A stretch of DNA of 64,000 nt from Thinopyrum elongatum. Taxonomy: Eukaryota > Streptophyta > Magnoliopsida > Poales > Poaceae. Under the pieces are notes generated by a model. The model did no database searches. It was not told where the DNA came from and saw only the letters and a list, made by a program, of their open reading frames with translations. The DNA is taken from contig CM022301.1 of the NCBI GenBank assembly GCA_011799875.1, positions 218,680,296 to 218,744,295 on the forward strand, written 5' to 3'. Shown here piece after piece: positions 52,440 to 64,000 of the stretch (position 1 is its first letter; each line of letters opens with the position of its first letter). The position numbers and the translations under genes were made by a program.

Positions 52440-55400
52440 ATTGTTTTTATGCATGGTATTTCAGACTCTGCCTTGACAGAAGCACAAAATAAAAGAGAGA
52501 AGTTTGCTGTTGTTTTCTCGTTGGCAGGCAAGACACGTCTCGGCACTTTAAAGGTTGCATGTTCAACAGATGGAGACGGTAAACGTAGCTCTGGAGTTGA
52601 TGATCTCGCTCGCCATGAACCACCATCCCAGGTGCTTGCTTAACTTCACGGTGTCATATGTGGTGCATGTTGCAATGGTGTCAGCTTTGTATTCGACAAG
52701 GCCGAAGCGGTCTTTATTAAGATAAGGAAAGATATTTTTTACATGAACCACCATCCGGGGGGCACCAGAAGACAAATAGCTAGTCAGGGCACTGGCCGAG
52801 CCAGCAGTGACAAGCCCAGCACAGACGGCATCTCCTGGAAGCCAACTAAAAGCCATGATGGTGGCGGAAGCAGCCCGCCTCCCACCAGGCTCTGATGTCC
52901 TCGATGATCATGCTCACTACTCCAGCCGATGTTAGCTTGTATTGCCTCCAATTGGTTAATAATTCATGCTTAGCTTACACATTATACCTTTGAATATGAC
53001 ATGCCTTCCTGTTTTGGTACATACAGTACATCTGTTATTAACCATGTTTTACATCAAACTATGTTATTGAGTATCCTCATCAATCACTTATGATGAGACA
53101 GTCATGCCGTGGTTACTGTGAGAAAATTTGCTCTTTTAAAGAATGCAGTGTCAGCCTCCCCACATGATCTCAAGAAACAGCAAGGCTAGATGAAGATAGT
53201 GAACGTAGCTTTGTAGTTGATGACGCATTTCCCTACACAGCATCGCAGGTGCTTGCTCTAACTTGGCAGCGTGATATGTGGTTGCATGGTGCATATGGTG
53301 TCTAGATTGTATTCTTTGAATCTGGTTAAATTGCATGTGCTATTCTTCTAGTTTATACATTATACTGTTAATGTGACATGCCTTCCTGTTTTTAGTACAT
53401 AGTACATCTGTCTATTAAGCATGTCCTTACATAAAACTATTGTTTTTTTTTATCCACATCAATCAATATGACGAGACACCTTTAGTATAAGCAGTGTGAT
53501 ATTGGTTGCATCTTTCATATGATTTATAGCATGCGCTGCTTCTAATTGTTGGAAACGCCATTTATGATGGGACGCTTTTAAATTGGCAGAGTCATATTGG
53601 TTGCATCTTTCATGTGGTGTCTAGCTTGCATTTGTTCTTATTTGTTGAAAGACTTCTGCTTAGTTTACCACAAATAGTTGTGAATATGCCATGCCGTCCT
53701 GTTTTCGTACATATTCCATCCTGGTATCATGTGTTTGCCTTACATCAAAGTCGGATTGTCAGATCATGCACGAATGAGTTCTGAAGAGGTGAAATTTATT
53801 GCTTTTCTTGTCGGTTTTACTTGACAATTCAAAATCAAATAAAGCGGAAGGGAAATTAGCAAGGCAGGGATAAAGGTGCTCCTTCCCAAACGGAGGGCCT
53901 CTACGATTCTACTCCGACCACCCCAAGAAGATTTGCAAGACAAAACACATGCATAGGACACTCAACGTAGCTGTTGCTTGATGTGTTGATGATGAGCATG
54001 TCTTCCCTAGTGCACCATCACAAGTGCTCCCTAACTTGCATGTTATAGTGGTTGCAGTTATGTATGATGTCTAGCTGTGTATTGCTTCTAATTTTTGAAT
54101 TCCATTCTGTACTTTACACATATACTTGTGAATAAGACATGTGTTCGTCTGTTTCTGAACAACAATATATGTCTATTCACACTATGTTCTTACACAAAAG
54201 TTACTACTGTTGGTTAACCTGAACAATCACTTATCATAAGACACGTTTGACTTGGGAGTGTGATATAGGTACATCTCGCTTCTTTTCTAGCTTGTACTAC
54301 TTCTAATTTGTTGAAAATGGCACTTATGACGAGACAGTTTTAATGGTAGAGTGATATTCGTTGCATCTTTCATATGGTGTCTAGCTTTCATTGCTTTAAT
54401 TGTTGAAATGCCCTCGCTTAGTTAAACATATATGTGAATATGCAATGCTGTCCTTTTCTTACACATTCAATCGTTCCTATCATGCGGTCGAATTAAATTA
54501 TAGTAGTGCTAGTCGGGCAATCCTGCATCAATGAGTTTTGAAAAGTGAATTTTTATTCATTTCTTGTAGTTGACTTGACAAGGCAATACAATTAAGAAAT
54601 AGGAAGGGAAAAAAATAACGGCAGGGACTGATGGCGGTCTTCCAGCGAAACCGACATCCCAGGTGCTTTCTCTAGCTTGGCAGTCTGTGATATGTCTGCA
54701 TGTTGCATACGGTGTCTCACTTGTATTGCTTTGTAATTTGATGAAATTACTTTGCTTAGTTTACACAAATAGTTGTAAAATATGCCATGATGTCTATTTT
54801 CGTACATATTCCCTCGTATCATGGTGTTGCCTTAATCAAGGTAGTGATGTCAGTATCATGCAGAATGAGTTCTGAAGAGTGAATTTTATGCTTTTTCTTG
54901 TCGGTTTACGTGACAATGCAAAATCAATAAAGCAGAAGAAAGAAATTAGCAAGGCAGTGGATAATGGTGCTTCTTCCAAACGGAGGGCCTCTACACCATT
55001 CTACTCGGCCATCCCCCAACAAGATTGGGAAGACAACACATGCATAGACACTCAAAGTGCTTTGTTGATGATGAGCACGTCCCCCCTTGTCCATCATCAC
55101 AGGTGCTCCCTCTAACATGGCACTGTATATGTGGTTGCATGTTATGTATGATGTCTAGTTGTATTGCTTCTAATTTTGTTGAATTCCATCTGGCTTACTG
55201 TAACATATATACTGTGATTAAGACACATGTTCTGTTTCTAGAACAACATATATCTGTTATCACACCATGTTTTAATCAAAGCACATGTGTGTGGTTAACC
55301 TGCAACAATCACTTTTCACAAGACACTTGTTTAAACTTGGGAGTACTGATAGTAGTTACATCTCGATTATTTTCTAGCTTGTACATACTAATTTGTTGAA

Positions 55401-56000
55401 AATGGCACTAATGACGAGACCAGTTCTAACTTGGGTGAGAGTGATATTCGTTGCGTCTACATATGGTGTCTAGTGTCATTGTTTAATTTGTTGAAATGCC
55501 TTCTGCTTAGTTTTGTTACACATCATAAGCTTGTGAATCATGCAATGTGGGTGAATATGCAATGGCACTAATGACGAGAGACATTTAACTTGGGTAGTGT
55601 TGATGTGTTGCCACTTGCATATGATTATGTGTCTGTACTGCTTCACATTTGTTATTAAACGCCAGTTAACGACGAAGACACTGTTAAACTTGGCGGCAGA
55701 GCGATATTTGTCGCATCCTTTCATAGGTCTGTCTACCTTCACATTGCATTGCTTCTAATTTATTGAAATGACTTCGCTTAGTTTTACCACATCATAGTTC
55801 TGAGTTAGATCTCATGCCGTCCTGTTTTTCGTACATATTACTCCTCTATTCATGTGGTCTGTCTAACAATTCAAAGGTCAGTTCGTCCTGTATCACGCAT
55901 CAATTTGTTCTGAAGAACTAAAATTTTTTTAGTGCCTTTTTCTTGTCGGCTTGACTATAACATGGCTAAGAGAAAGAGGAATGGAAACACAGAATGACAG
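52440..56000 (+). repeat. Tandem array of degenerate exon-intron units
   Basis: A unit of about 0.4-0.8 kb recurs five or more times. Each has a short exon-like block ending (C)CATC(C/G/A)CAG next to GTGCT(T/C)xCT. These donor-like junctions are at 52631, 53248, 54023, 54662 and 55102. An intron-like block follows with CTAGCTTGTATTGCTTCTAA, TTGTTGAAATGCC, CTGCTTAGTTTACAC and ATGCCxTCCTGTTTTxGTAC, sometimes ending ATCATGCAG before ATGAGTTCTGAAGAGTGAA. The best exon (about 54867-55102) encodes RDNAKSIKQKKEISKAVDNG, SSKRRASTPFYSAIPQQDWE and DNTCIDTQSA, then, after a one-base shift, VDDEHVPPCPSSQ. The other junctions carry related VDD...PSQ endings. 53760-54860 and 54860-55960 are a clear 1.1-kb tandem pair. 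Function unknown. Indels could be real decay or poor base calling. Confidence 0.6.
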
Positions 56001-57598
56001 GGGATGGGTGTAGTTACTAAGGACACATGAAACGGAGTACGTGAAGAATCATGCAGATTCTGATGGTATTGATGGTGCAAAATTAGAAGGTCAAAGTTCC
56101 ACGGGAAATTGTTACAAATCGTTTTGATCCCCTGCTACATGAGCTGCAAAAACAACCAAAAAGAAACTAATAGCTTGCACCAAAAAAAGCAACGTAGACT
56201 AGTTGTTGAGAACACCTTCCCACAGTACCACCCCCCCAGCTGCACGAATTAATCATTTGTCAACTCAGCTAGCAGCATGTTCCCAAGCCCCTTCCACCTG
56301 ACACTAACTACCGAAGCACTATTGACACAAGACGAGTTGCGAAGACAGCTGAACCTTGTGAGTTCAACAGTAAGAAGGTAGTTGCTGGAGTAAGTTATAG
56401 TTGCATGCTTTTTATATGTATATCTCATAGTTTGATGTACAGTAAACACGTCTATGTTCAATGGTGCTGACTAGCACGTAGGTGCAAGAGGAAACAAAAA
56501 CATGGGATAATGCTCGATAGTTAACTAAATCTCAGAGTGAGGGAGAAGGAGATCTGTTTTGAGGGCAGGTTTATAAAAGGCCACGGATGCTACAGATGTC
56601 AGGCCTAGTTAGTATTCAGAGGGCAGCTGGTTGCCCGTTCAGGGGTTTGTCAGCAAGTATTCCTCCCAAACATGGATTCAGTACAGATGACAAAGACAAA
56701 AACCAGTTCAACACCTTCTGTGACCATTATCGTGTTACGTATGGTTATGCTATGGAAAACTAGTAATATCGTCTGTCTGTCCCATACTTTCTAGGTTGTT
56801 GATATGAGACTCCCATAATTTTCAACAGTATTGAGGGTTCAAGTGTGGATAGCCAAGATGATTGACAAGCAGACAAGCTTGCACCATGTTTTACAAGGTC
56901 TGCTCTGCGGACAGATCGGTTTATAACTTGCGGGAAAAACTCACATTTTAAGGCAGGCTAATATGAACTTGCCCACAACATTCCAGTGGAAAATATTATC
57001 GGTGAAGATGGAGAGGGCCTCGTATAAAACTGTCTGATCAAAAGTATCAGTACGTTATATGTATGTGATCAGAACAATGTTGAAACTCCTATTAGCATGC
57101 CTCACAAATCATCTTCTTGTAGATGAAACTGTTCAAAGACAAGGCCAACCGTTATGAAAAGTGAAATTCCAACAGACGAAGGATCTAGTAGCCTATATTG
57201 CACCCCACTGCGAGGCTGTTGGAATAGAGTGTGTTTCACTCTTTCGATGTGCCATATTATCAGATTCTATGACTTGTTCAAATGCAGAGGGAAAGCAGCA
57301 AGGCACAAAAGTACTCTGAACCAAATGATGGGTGGAAATCTTCAAGGACTGTAAACCAGAAAGAACGAATGCATGACGACACCAGTCAAAAGCTGCGGTT
57401 GGAAGTCCTTAATCCTCATGCATTTATAACTACTAGTACTCTGAACTTGGCATTGAACTGATGGTTGACAGCAATGTCTATTGACTCTTTTCCAATTAAT
57501 CCACAATGTCTTAGGTACATTGCACCTGTACAAGGTTTAAAAGAGAGGGAGTGATGTTCTTTGATCTTGATCTGTATCTGTTCCGTGCGGACTTGCCA
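56001..57598. other. Unclassified sequence before the gap
   Basis: No gene or repeat recognised. A C8 run lies near 56230. Short ORFs only. It ends at the N gap. Confidence 0.45.
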
Positions 57599-57823
57599 NN
57601 NNNNNNNNNNNNNNNNNNNNNNNNNNNNNNNNNNNNNNNNNNNNNNNNNNNNNNNNNNNNNNNNNNNNNNNNNNNNNNNNNNNNNNNNNNNNNNNNNNNN
57701 NNNNNNNNNNNNNNNNNNNNNNNNNNNNNNNNNNNNNNNNNNNNNNNNNNNNNNNNNNNNNNNNNNNNNNNNNNNNNNNNNNNNNNNNNNNNNNNNNNNN
57801 NNNNNNNNNNNNNNNNNNNNNNN
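57599..57823. other. Assembly gap (225 N)
   Basis: Run of N. The sequence immediately right of it restarts inside a segment already present at 22364. Confidence 1.
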
Positions 57824-59134
57824 CCCTTTCTCACCTCGAGAGTCGATGCACACCGCTGGTGCACCAAACACCCGTGATATGATACGCTCTATCACACATA
57901 AGCCTCCTTATATCTTCCTTAAAACAGCCACCATACTACCTATTATAGAATTTCCATAGCCATTCTGAGATATATTGCCATGCAAATTCCACAGATCATA
58001 TACATCACTTGAGCTTTCATGTCAGACTGCTTTGCATGATCATATAGCTGACATAGTATTTGTGGCTCAGCCACCCCTGTTCATATTGTTTTATACATGT
58101 TACGCTAGGTATCATTGCACATCCTGGTACACTGCCAGAGGCATCATATAGAGCCAATTTTGTTCTCAGCATCGCGTTGTAATTTTGAGTTGTAATGAAA
58201 TAAAAGTGTGATGATCATCATTATTAGAGGCATTGTCCCCAGTGAGGAAAGGATGATGGAGACTATGATTCCCCCAACAAGTCAGGATGAAACTCTGGAC
58301 AAAAAAAAGAGGCCAAAAAGAGTCCCAAAAAAAGGGAAAACAAAAAATTGAGAGAAAAAGAGAGAAGAGGCAATGCTACTATCCTTACCACACTTGTGCT
58401 TCAGGACTAGCACCATGTTTTTCATATAGAGGGCTTCCTATGTTGTCACTTTCATAACTAGTGGAAATTTTCATTGTAGAAATTGGCTGTATATTCGGAT
58501 GATGGGCTTCCTCAAATGCCCAGGTTCCTAGAGCAACCAAGTTGGATGCACACCCACTTAGTTTTCAGTTTGAGCTTTCTTACACTTATAGCTCTTAGTG
58601 GCATCCATTGCATGGCAATCCTACTCCTCACATTGAATCTATTGATGGCATCTCTATAGGCCAGTTGATTAGCCGCGTTGATGTGTGAGACTTTCTTCCT
58701 TTTTATCGTCTCATATTAATCTCTACCACCGCATTCTATTCCACCCATAGGCTATATCCATGGCTTGCGCTCATGTATATCGTGGGGGTTGAAAAGCTAA
58801 AGCGCGTTAAAAAGTATGAACCAATTGCTTGGCTCACACCGGGTGGTAGTGCATGATTTATATTTGTGTTAAGAAGATGGAGCATGACCAAGGCTATATG
58901 ATTTTGTAGGATAGCGCTCTTTAGAATTTTTATTTTGAAAGGCATGATTTTTGTTGCTATGCCAGGAGTATTGATGTCTTTATGTCAAATTAGTAGATTA
59001 TGCTTTGAATCACTCGTTCTTAATATTCATGCCATGATTGATTACATGATCAAGATTATGATAGATAGCATTCCACATAAAAAATTATCTTTTTATCATA
59101 CCTACCGAGGACGAGAGGAATTAAGCTGGGGATC
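57824..59134 (+). mobile_element. Gypsy C 3' internal region, second copy
   Basis: Collinear with 22364-23684, ending AAGCTGGGGATC, a polypurine tract that has lost a T relative to 23671. Confidence 0.93.
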
Positions 59135-60657
59135 TGATACGTCTATGTCATATCTATATTTTTTGATTGTTTCATGCCATATATCTACAACTTTTCAATA
59201 CTTTTGGCAACATTTTATAGTATTTTGGGGACTAACATATTGATCCTGTGCCCAGTGCAAGTTCCTGTTGTTGCATGGTTTTTGTTTTGCGAATATCCAT
59301 ATCAAACAAAGGTCCAAATGCGGTAAAAAAATACAGGATTATTTTGGAATATGGATTTTTGGGAAAAATAATCAATGCGTGACGTGCTAAGGGGCCCACA
59401 AGCCCAGTGGTGAGCCCCTCTACCCAGGGCGTACCAGGCAGGCTTGTGGCGCCCCTGTAAGGTGGTTGGGTCCCTCTTCTTGCCGAAAGAAATATAATAT
59501 CAGAAGAAAACCCCTCAAAATTTTAGCCCCAATCGGAGTTACGGATCTCCAGGAATTTAAGAAACGATTTTCGGCCAGAAAATAGGAACGCGAAACAGAA
59601 GATAACAGGGAGAGAGATCCAATCTCGGGGGGCTCCTGCCCTTCGGGAACCATGGAGACCAAGGACCAGAGGGGAAAAAACCCTCCTCCCATCTAGGGGA
59701 GGCCAAGGAAGAAGAAGAGGAGGGGGCTTCTCCCCCTCTCTCCCGGTGGGGCCGGGAATGCCGCCGGGCAATGGCAATTAACGTGTGACGGTCATCTACT
59801 CCAACAACTCCGTCATTGCCCCAACACCTCCCCACCTTCCCCATCTTATATTTAGCGGTCCACTCTCCCGCACACCCGTTGTACCTCTACTTAAACATGG
59901 TCTTTATGCTTCATATTATTATCCAATAGTGTGCATCCTATGATGTTTGAGTAGATTTTTGTTGCCCTTTGGGGTAATTGGTGAATTGCTATGATTGGTT
60001 TTATTTGCTTATGTATGTTGCTATCCTTTGGTCCCATCATATGAGCGCGCGTGTGGATCACCCATGGGGTTAGTGTATGTTGACAGTACTATGCATGGGA
60101 GGGCAAAGAGTGATGGAGAAAATTATTCCTACCATAGAAAATTGATTCATACGGGAATTGAAGGGGGACCAATATATCTTAATGCTATGGTTGGGTTTTA
60201 CCTTAATGAACTTTAGTAGTTGTGGATTGCTTGCTAATAGTTCCAATCATAAGTGCATAGAATTCCAAGTAAGGGTGACATGCTAGCAGTGGCCTCTCCC
60301 ACATAAAAATTGTATCAATCTAGTAACTTAGCCAATTGTGCTTAGGGACAATTCCGCAAATCCTACCACACTTTCCACACTCGCATTATATAACTTAATT
60401 GTTCTTTTAGTTAAAAACAACACCTATCTTTTATTATCACATCTTTATTATCTTGCAAACCTATCCCTTTACACCTACAAAAGTACTTCTAGTTTCATAC
60501 TTGTTCAGGTAAAGCAAAACATTAAGTGTGCGTAGAGTTGTATCGGTGGTCGATTAAAACTTGAAGATAATATAAATTCTACCTTTGCACTCATTGTGTT
60601 CGACACTCTTATTTATCGAAAAAGCTACAATTGATCCCCTATACTTGTGGGTTATCA
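59135..60657 (+). mobile_element. Gypsy C 3' LTR, second copy (1,523 bp)
   Basis: TGATACGTCTATGTCATATC to GGGTTATCA, then CCGGGGTATAAG as at 25219. It is 11 bases shorter than 23685-25218 through scattered indels. Confidence 0.93.
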
Positions 60658-60907
60658 CCGGGGTATAAGATACCTACTCGACCGAATTGGAGTCGTATAG
60701 AGATACGATCTGCAAGGAGTTGCTTACCGGATAGGCACGTTTGACTAGCAGTGATGCTAAAGCTCCACTAGTCGCATTGAGCTAGTCGGATCTGAATCAC
60801 TGAGAGTTTGCGAGGGATGCCGAACTTCACTGGGAGTATTTCTGTTTAAGCTTGAATTACTCTACATAAACACATGCTTAGTGTTTGCATATTTTTGTTG
60901 TAGATCA

Positions 60908-61583
60908 ATGGCACCACCTGGTTACCCACTTTGCATGTGAAATCAATTGGGAAATGAATAAAATGAATGGAACAAACTTTACCACTAGTATAGAAATTGA
61001 GAATTGTTCTCAAGCACGATAAAAAGGGAAATGTTTTCTAGAGGATCCACTTCCAGAAGAACTGCGTTAATGCTAAGCAACAACCAGGAATGCCTACCAA
61101 AAACTCGTTGATGAATCCACATAGATCAGATGTCTGATCTGGAGTGTATGGAGGCGCGATTTGCAACAAGCATTTGAAAACGTTGAGGCTTTTGATATGA
61201 TCAAGAGTCTCAAGAGCATGTTTTAGACATAGGCTAGGACTGAAAGTTCAATGTCGGCGACTGAGGTTTAAGACTGAAGGAGGGTGATCCACTGAGCTGC
61301 GTGTGATCAAGATGATCGGATCCATGCAAAGCTTTGTTTAGTTAGGGTTCCCGCTTTGGATGAGCTGGCTACCGATGCAGTTATGGTTCTCTTCTGCCTA
61401 GCTATGGGACATTTCATCTCAAAACTTCATATGCACGGCATGGATAAGAGCTCACGGAATTGCATGGTATGCTCAAGTGGCAGAGCAGGATATTAAGAAA
61501 GGCACGCTCAAGTGCAAAATACAGTAAGTTCAAGAAGATTTGGTCCAGAAAAAGGTTAAAGGCAAAGGGCAGAGGAGAAATAT
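60908..61583 (+). pseudogene. BARE/Angela-like copia gag, second copy, more frameshifts
   Basis: The ATG at 60908 (MAPPG) corresponds to 25469. The same Gln/Trp-to-stop positions occur, for example TTTTAGACATAGGC near 61219. One-base indels break the frame repeatedly, for instance in the block that encodes RTERFNV in the first copy. Confidence 0.88.
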
Positions 61584-62978
61584 TGATAACCCACAAGTAT
61601 AGGGGATCGCAATAGTTTTCGAGGGTTAGAGTATTAAACCCAAATTATTGATTCGACACCAAGGGAGCCAGGAATACGCCAAGTATTAGCAGTGAGTTGT
61701 CAATTCAACCACACTGAAAGACATTAAATCTACAGCAAGGTGATCAGTAGCAAAGTAGTATGATAGTAGCAGTAATAGTAGTAATAGTAACAGTAACATT
61801 TTGTAGTGATGTAACAGCAGCAACAGCAAAAGTAACTTATTAAAGATCAATATGCGAAAAGCTCGTAGGCACTTGGATCAGTGATGGATAATTGTGTTGG
61901 ATGGCATTCATCATGTAACAGTTATAACCTAGAGCGACATAGAACTAGTTCCAATTATCAATGTAATGTAGGCATGTATTCCATATATAGTCATACGTGC
62001 TTATGGAAAATAACTTGCATGACATCTTTTGTCTACCCTCCCGTGGCAGCGAGGTCCATAAGGAAACTAAGGGATATTAAGGCCTCCTTTTAATAGAGAA
62101 CCAGAACAAAGCATTAGCACTTAGTGAATACATGAACTCCTCAAACTACGGTAATCACAGAAAGAATCCCAATTATTGTTCACCTTGGGGTATAAGATCA
62201 AACTTGTAATCAGGCGCATATAGCTTGCAAGATAGGATCAAGAACACACATATATTCATGAAAACATAATAGGTTCATATCTGAAATCATGGCACTCGGG
62301 CCATAGTGACAAGCATTAAGCTTAGCAAAGTCATAGCAACATCAATCTCAGAACATAGTGGATACTAGGCATAAAGCCCTAACAAAACTAAACTTGATTA
62401 CATGATAGATCTCATCCACCACACCGTCCAGCAAGCCTATGAAGAAATTACTCACTCTCGGCGGTGAGCATCATGAAATTGGTGATGGAGGAAGGTTGAT
62501 GATGATGATAAACGTTGAATCCCCTCTCCGGAGCCCAAACGGACTCCAGATCAGCCCTCCCGGTGAAGAACAGGAGTTTGGGTGGCGGCGGCTCTGTATC
62601 GTAAAACGCGATGAATCCTTCTATTTGATTTTTTTCTTGGCGAATAGGTATATATGGAGTTGGAATTAGGGTTGCCGGAGGTCCAGGGGGCACCAAGCCA
62701 GCAGGCGTGGCCTAGGGGTAGGCGCGCCCCGAGCTGTGGGCTCCTGGGTGGCCCCCCCTCTGGTATATCTTCCACCCAGTATTTTTTATATTCATAAAAA
62801 TTCTTCGTAAATTTTCAGGTCAATCCGGGAGAACTTTGATTTCTGCACAAAAAACAACACCATGGCAATTCTGCTAAAAACAGCGGTCCATCCGGGTTAG
62901 TTTCATTCAAATCATGCAAAATTAGAGTCCAAAACAAGAGCAAAAAGGTTTGGAAAGTAGAACAACGGAGACGTATCA
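61584..62978 (-). mobile_element. Gypsy solo LTR, second copy (1,395 bp)
   Basis: Same insertion point in copia gag as 26163-27565. The right flank is GTTAT (62979-62983). The left flank reads AATAT here, against GTTAT in the first copy, a difference explained by local indels. Because a solo LTR at one exact site cannot arise twice, both copies descend from, or are reads of, one locus. Confidence 0.93.
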
Positions 62979-64000
62979 GTTATCTCCATCACTGAGCCCC
63001 CAAGTCAGGACCGAACTTGAAGACATTTGCTATCATTGCAAAGAACCTGGTCACTAGAAGAGGGAAACTGTAGCAAGTGGCTTGTGGAGCTATGGCAAAG
63101 AACACCGAAAGTGAGACTTCAAGCAAAGGTACACTTGTTTACATATGTTATAGACATTTACCTGGTGACATACACTAAATACTCTGGGTATTTTGATACC
63201 GGATCAATAGTTCATATTGCAACTTGATGCAAGGGCTAGTAAGAACTAGGCATGTGGCACAATGGGAGATGACATCAGGGTCGGCAACAAAGTAAGATTG
63301 TTGCCGCTGGAGGTCGGCATGATGCAGCTCCAACTTCCTTCCGGATTCATTATGGAATTGAATAATGTTATTACATTCATGCACTTAGTCGGAAACATTA
63401 TCTGCCCTCATGTTGATGAGTCAGGGTATGAATTAAATTTAAAGGACAATGGTTGTTCGATATTGTTGAATGGTAGTTTCGCGGCTAGCACCGATTATTG
63501 ATGGGCTATTATATTGAATTTAGACAATGGAACCGGTCTATAACGTGAATGTAAAGAGGCATAAGCCTAATGAGATAAATCCGACATACTTCTGGCATTG
63601 TCGGCTTGGGACACATTAGTACGAAACGCATGAAGAAGCTCCATGATGATGGGCTCCTAACTTTGTCCAACTTTGGGTCGTTCGAGAATGCGAATCATGC
63701 TTGCTCGGAAGATGACTAAGTCTCCTTTTGCAAAGAGTTGTGAGAGGGCGTCCGAGTTGTGGAGTTATACACAACGAGATGTGTGTGGTCCAATGAGGAC
63801 GAGTGCCAAAGGTGGCTATTAGTACTTCGTGACTTTTACCGACGACTTGAGTAGGTATGGGATATATTATTGATGAGGCACACAGTTGGGAACTTTTGAA
63901 AAGTTCAAAGAGTTCCAGAACCGAAGGTAGCAAGTCAGCTCGACAAGACTATAAAGCTTCTACGATCTAATCGTGGAGGGTGAGTACAGAGCCAAAAGTT
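62979..64000 (+). pseudogene. BARE/Angela-like copia pol, second copy, cut by the window end
   Basis: Corresponds to 27566-28587: the zinc knuckle with the same stop (GGTCACTAGAAG), the protease region, and integrase up to the stretch around AATCGTGGAGGGTGAGTAC, which carries one extra G. Frame is lost at many one-base indels. Confidence 0.9.

Larger units (their letters stand above)
57824..64000 (+). repeat. Second copy of 22364-28587, indel-rich
   Basis: Collinear from the first base after the gap to the window end (6,177 versus 6,224 bases). It includes the end of gypsy C, its 3' LTR, the copia D leader and gag, the nested solo LTR and the first part of copia D pol. Differences are mostly single-base losses or gains, often in homopolymers or after doubled letters; substitutions are few. 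The copy reads on the same strand as the original. Confidence 0.97.

Noticed and set aside
57416..57959. Open frames spanning the N gap
   Set aside because: They exist only because N codons carry no stops.
1..64000. CRISPR array, bacterial operons, phage or other prokaryotic systems
   Set aside because: No regularly spaced repeats with unique spacers, no ribosome-binding context, and spliced, LTR-type and CACTA-type structures throughout. The window is a plant nuclear genome.

Overview
The window is nested, gene-poor repeat DNA from a large grass genome, most likely a Triticeae (wheat, barley, Aegilops, rye). The evidence is a BARE/Angela-type copia polyprotein, several gypsy elements whose LTRs open TGATACGTC, are primed by a tRNA-Asp-type site (degenerate forms of TGGCGCCGTTGCCGGGGA) and end after an AAGCTTGGGG polypurine tract, a large CACTA transposon with GRF zinc-finger and TNP2 genes, and Stowaway MITEs that open CTCCCTC between TA dinucleotides. 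I see no intact host gene and nothing prokaryotic. Family names are from memory and unconfirmed.

Layout. 1-2557 is the gag, primer site and 5' LTR of a minus-strand copia element that runs off the left edge. It is inserted in a minus-strand gypsy LTR (2558-3625) whose 3' internal region follows to about 4785. 4786-8748 holds a plus-strand LTR, gag and protease of the same gypsy family, ending in another inverted LTR. 9348-16122 is a gag-protease-only gypsy element (B) cut inside its 3' LTR by a second gypsy element (C, 16123-25218). C carries a Helitron (20730-22306) and an unusual acidic ORF. 25219-30111 is a decayed BARE/Angela-like copia (D) containing an inverted gypsy solo LTR with a perfect 5-bp target duplication (26163-27565). 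30112-30393 is the start of another copia LTR. 30394 to about 40730 is a CACTA element: terminal repeat, several subterminal repeat arrays, a GRF zinc-finger gene and a convergent TNP2 transposase gene, both broken. Its right terminus was not found.

40.7-51 kb is low-copy DNA with pseudogene pieces, Stowaway MITEs and fold-backs. 51-56 kb looks like a decayed multi-exon gene with a tandem array of exon-intron units. 57599-57823 is an assembly gap of N. From 57824 to the end the sequence repeats 22364-28587 almost base for base, including the nested solo LTR, but with many single-base indels. This looks like an unmerged, poorly polished contig end, or a very recent duplication.

The elements are dead or non-autonomous: gag, protease, integrase, RT and transposase frames are broken by stops and frameshifts. 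The most informative signals are nesting and recombination events, not a new biological system. The best are element C with mismatched target-site duplications, the solo LTR, the Helitron footprint, conserved hairpins next to polypurine-like motifs in B and C, a tRNA-like module inside the CACTA element, and the exon-array locus.
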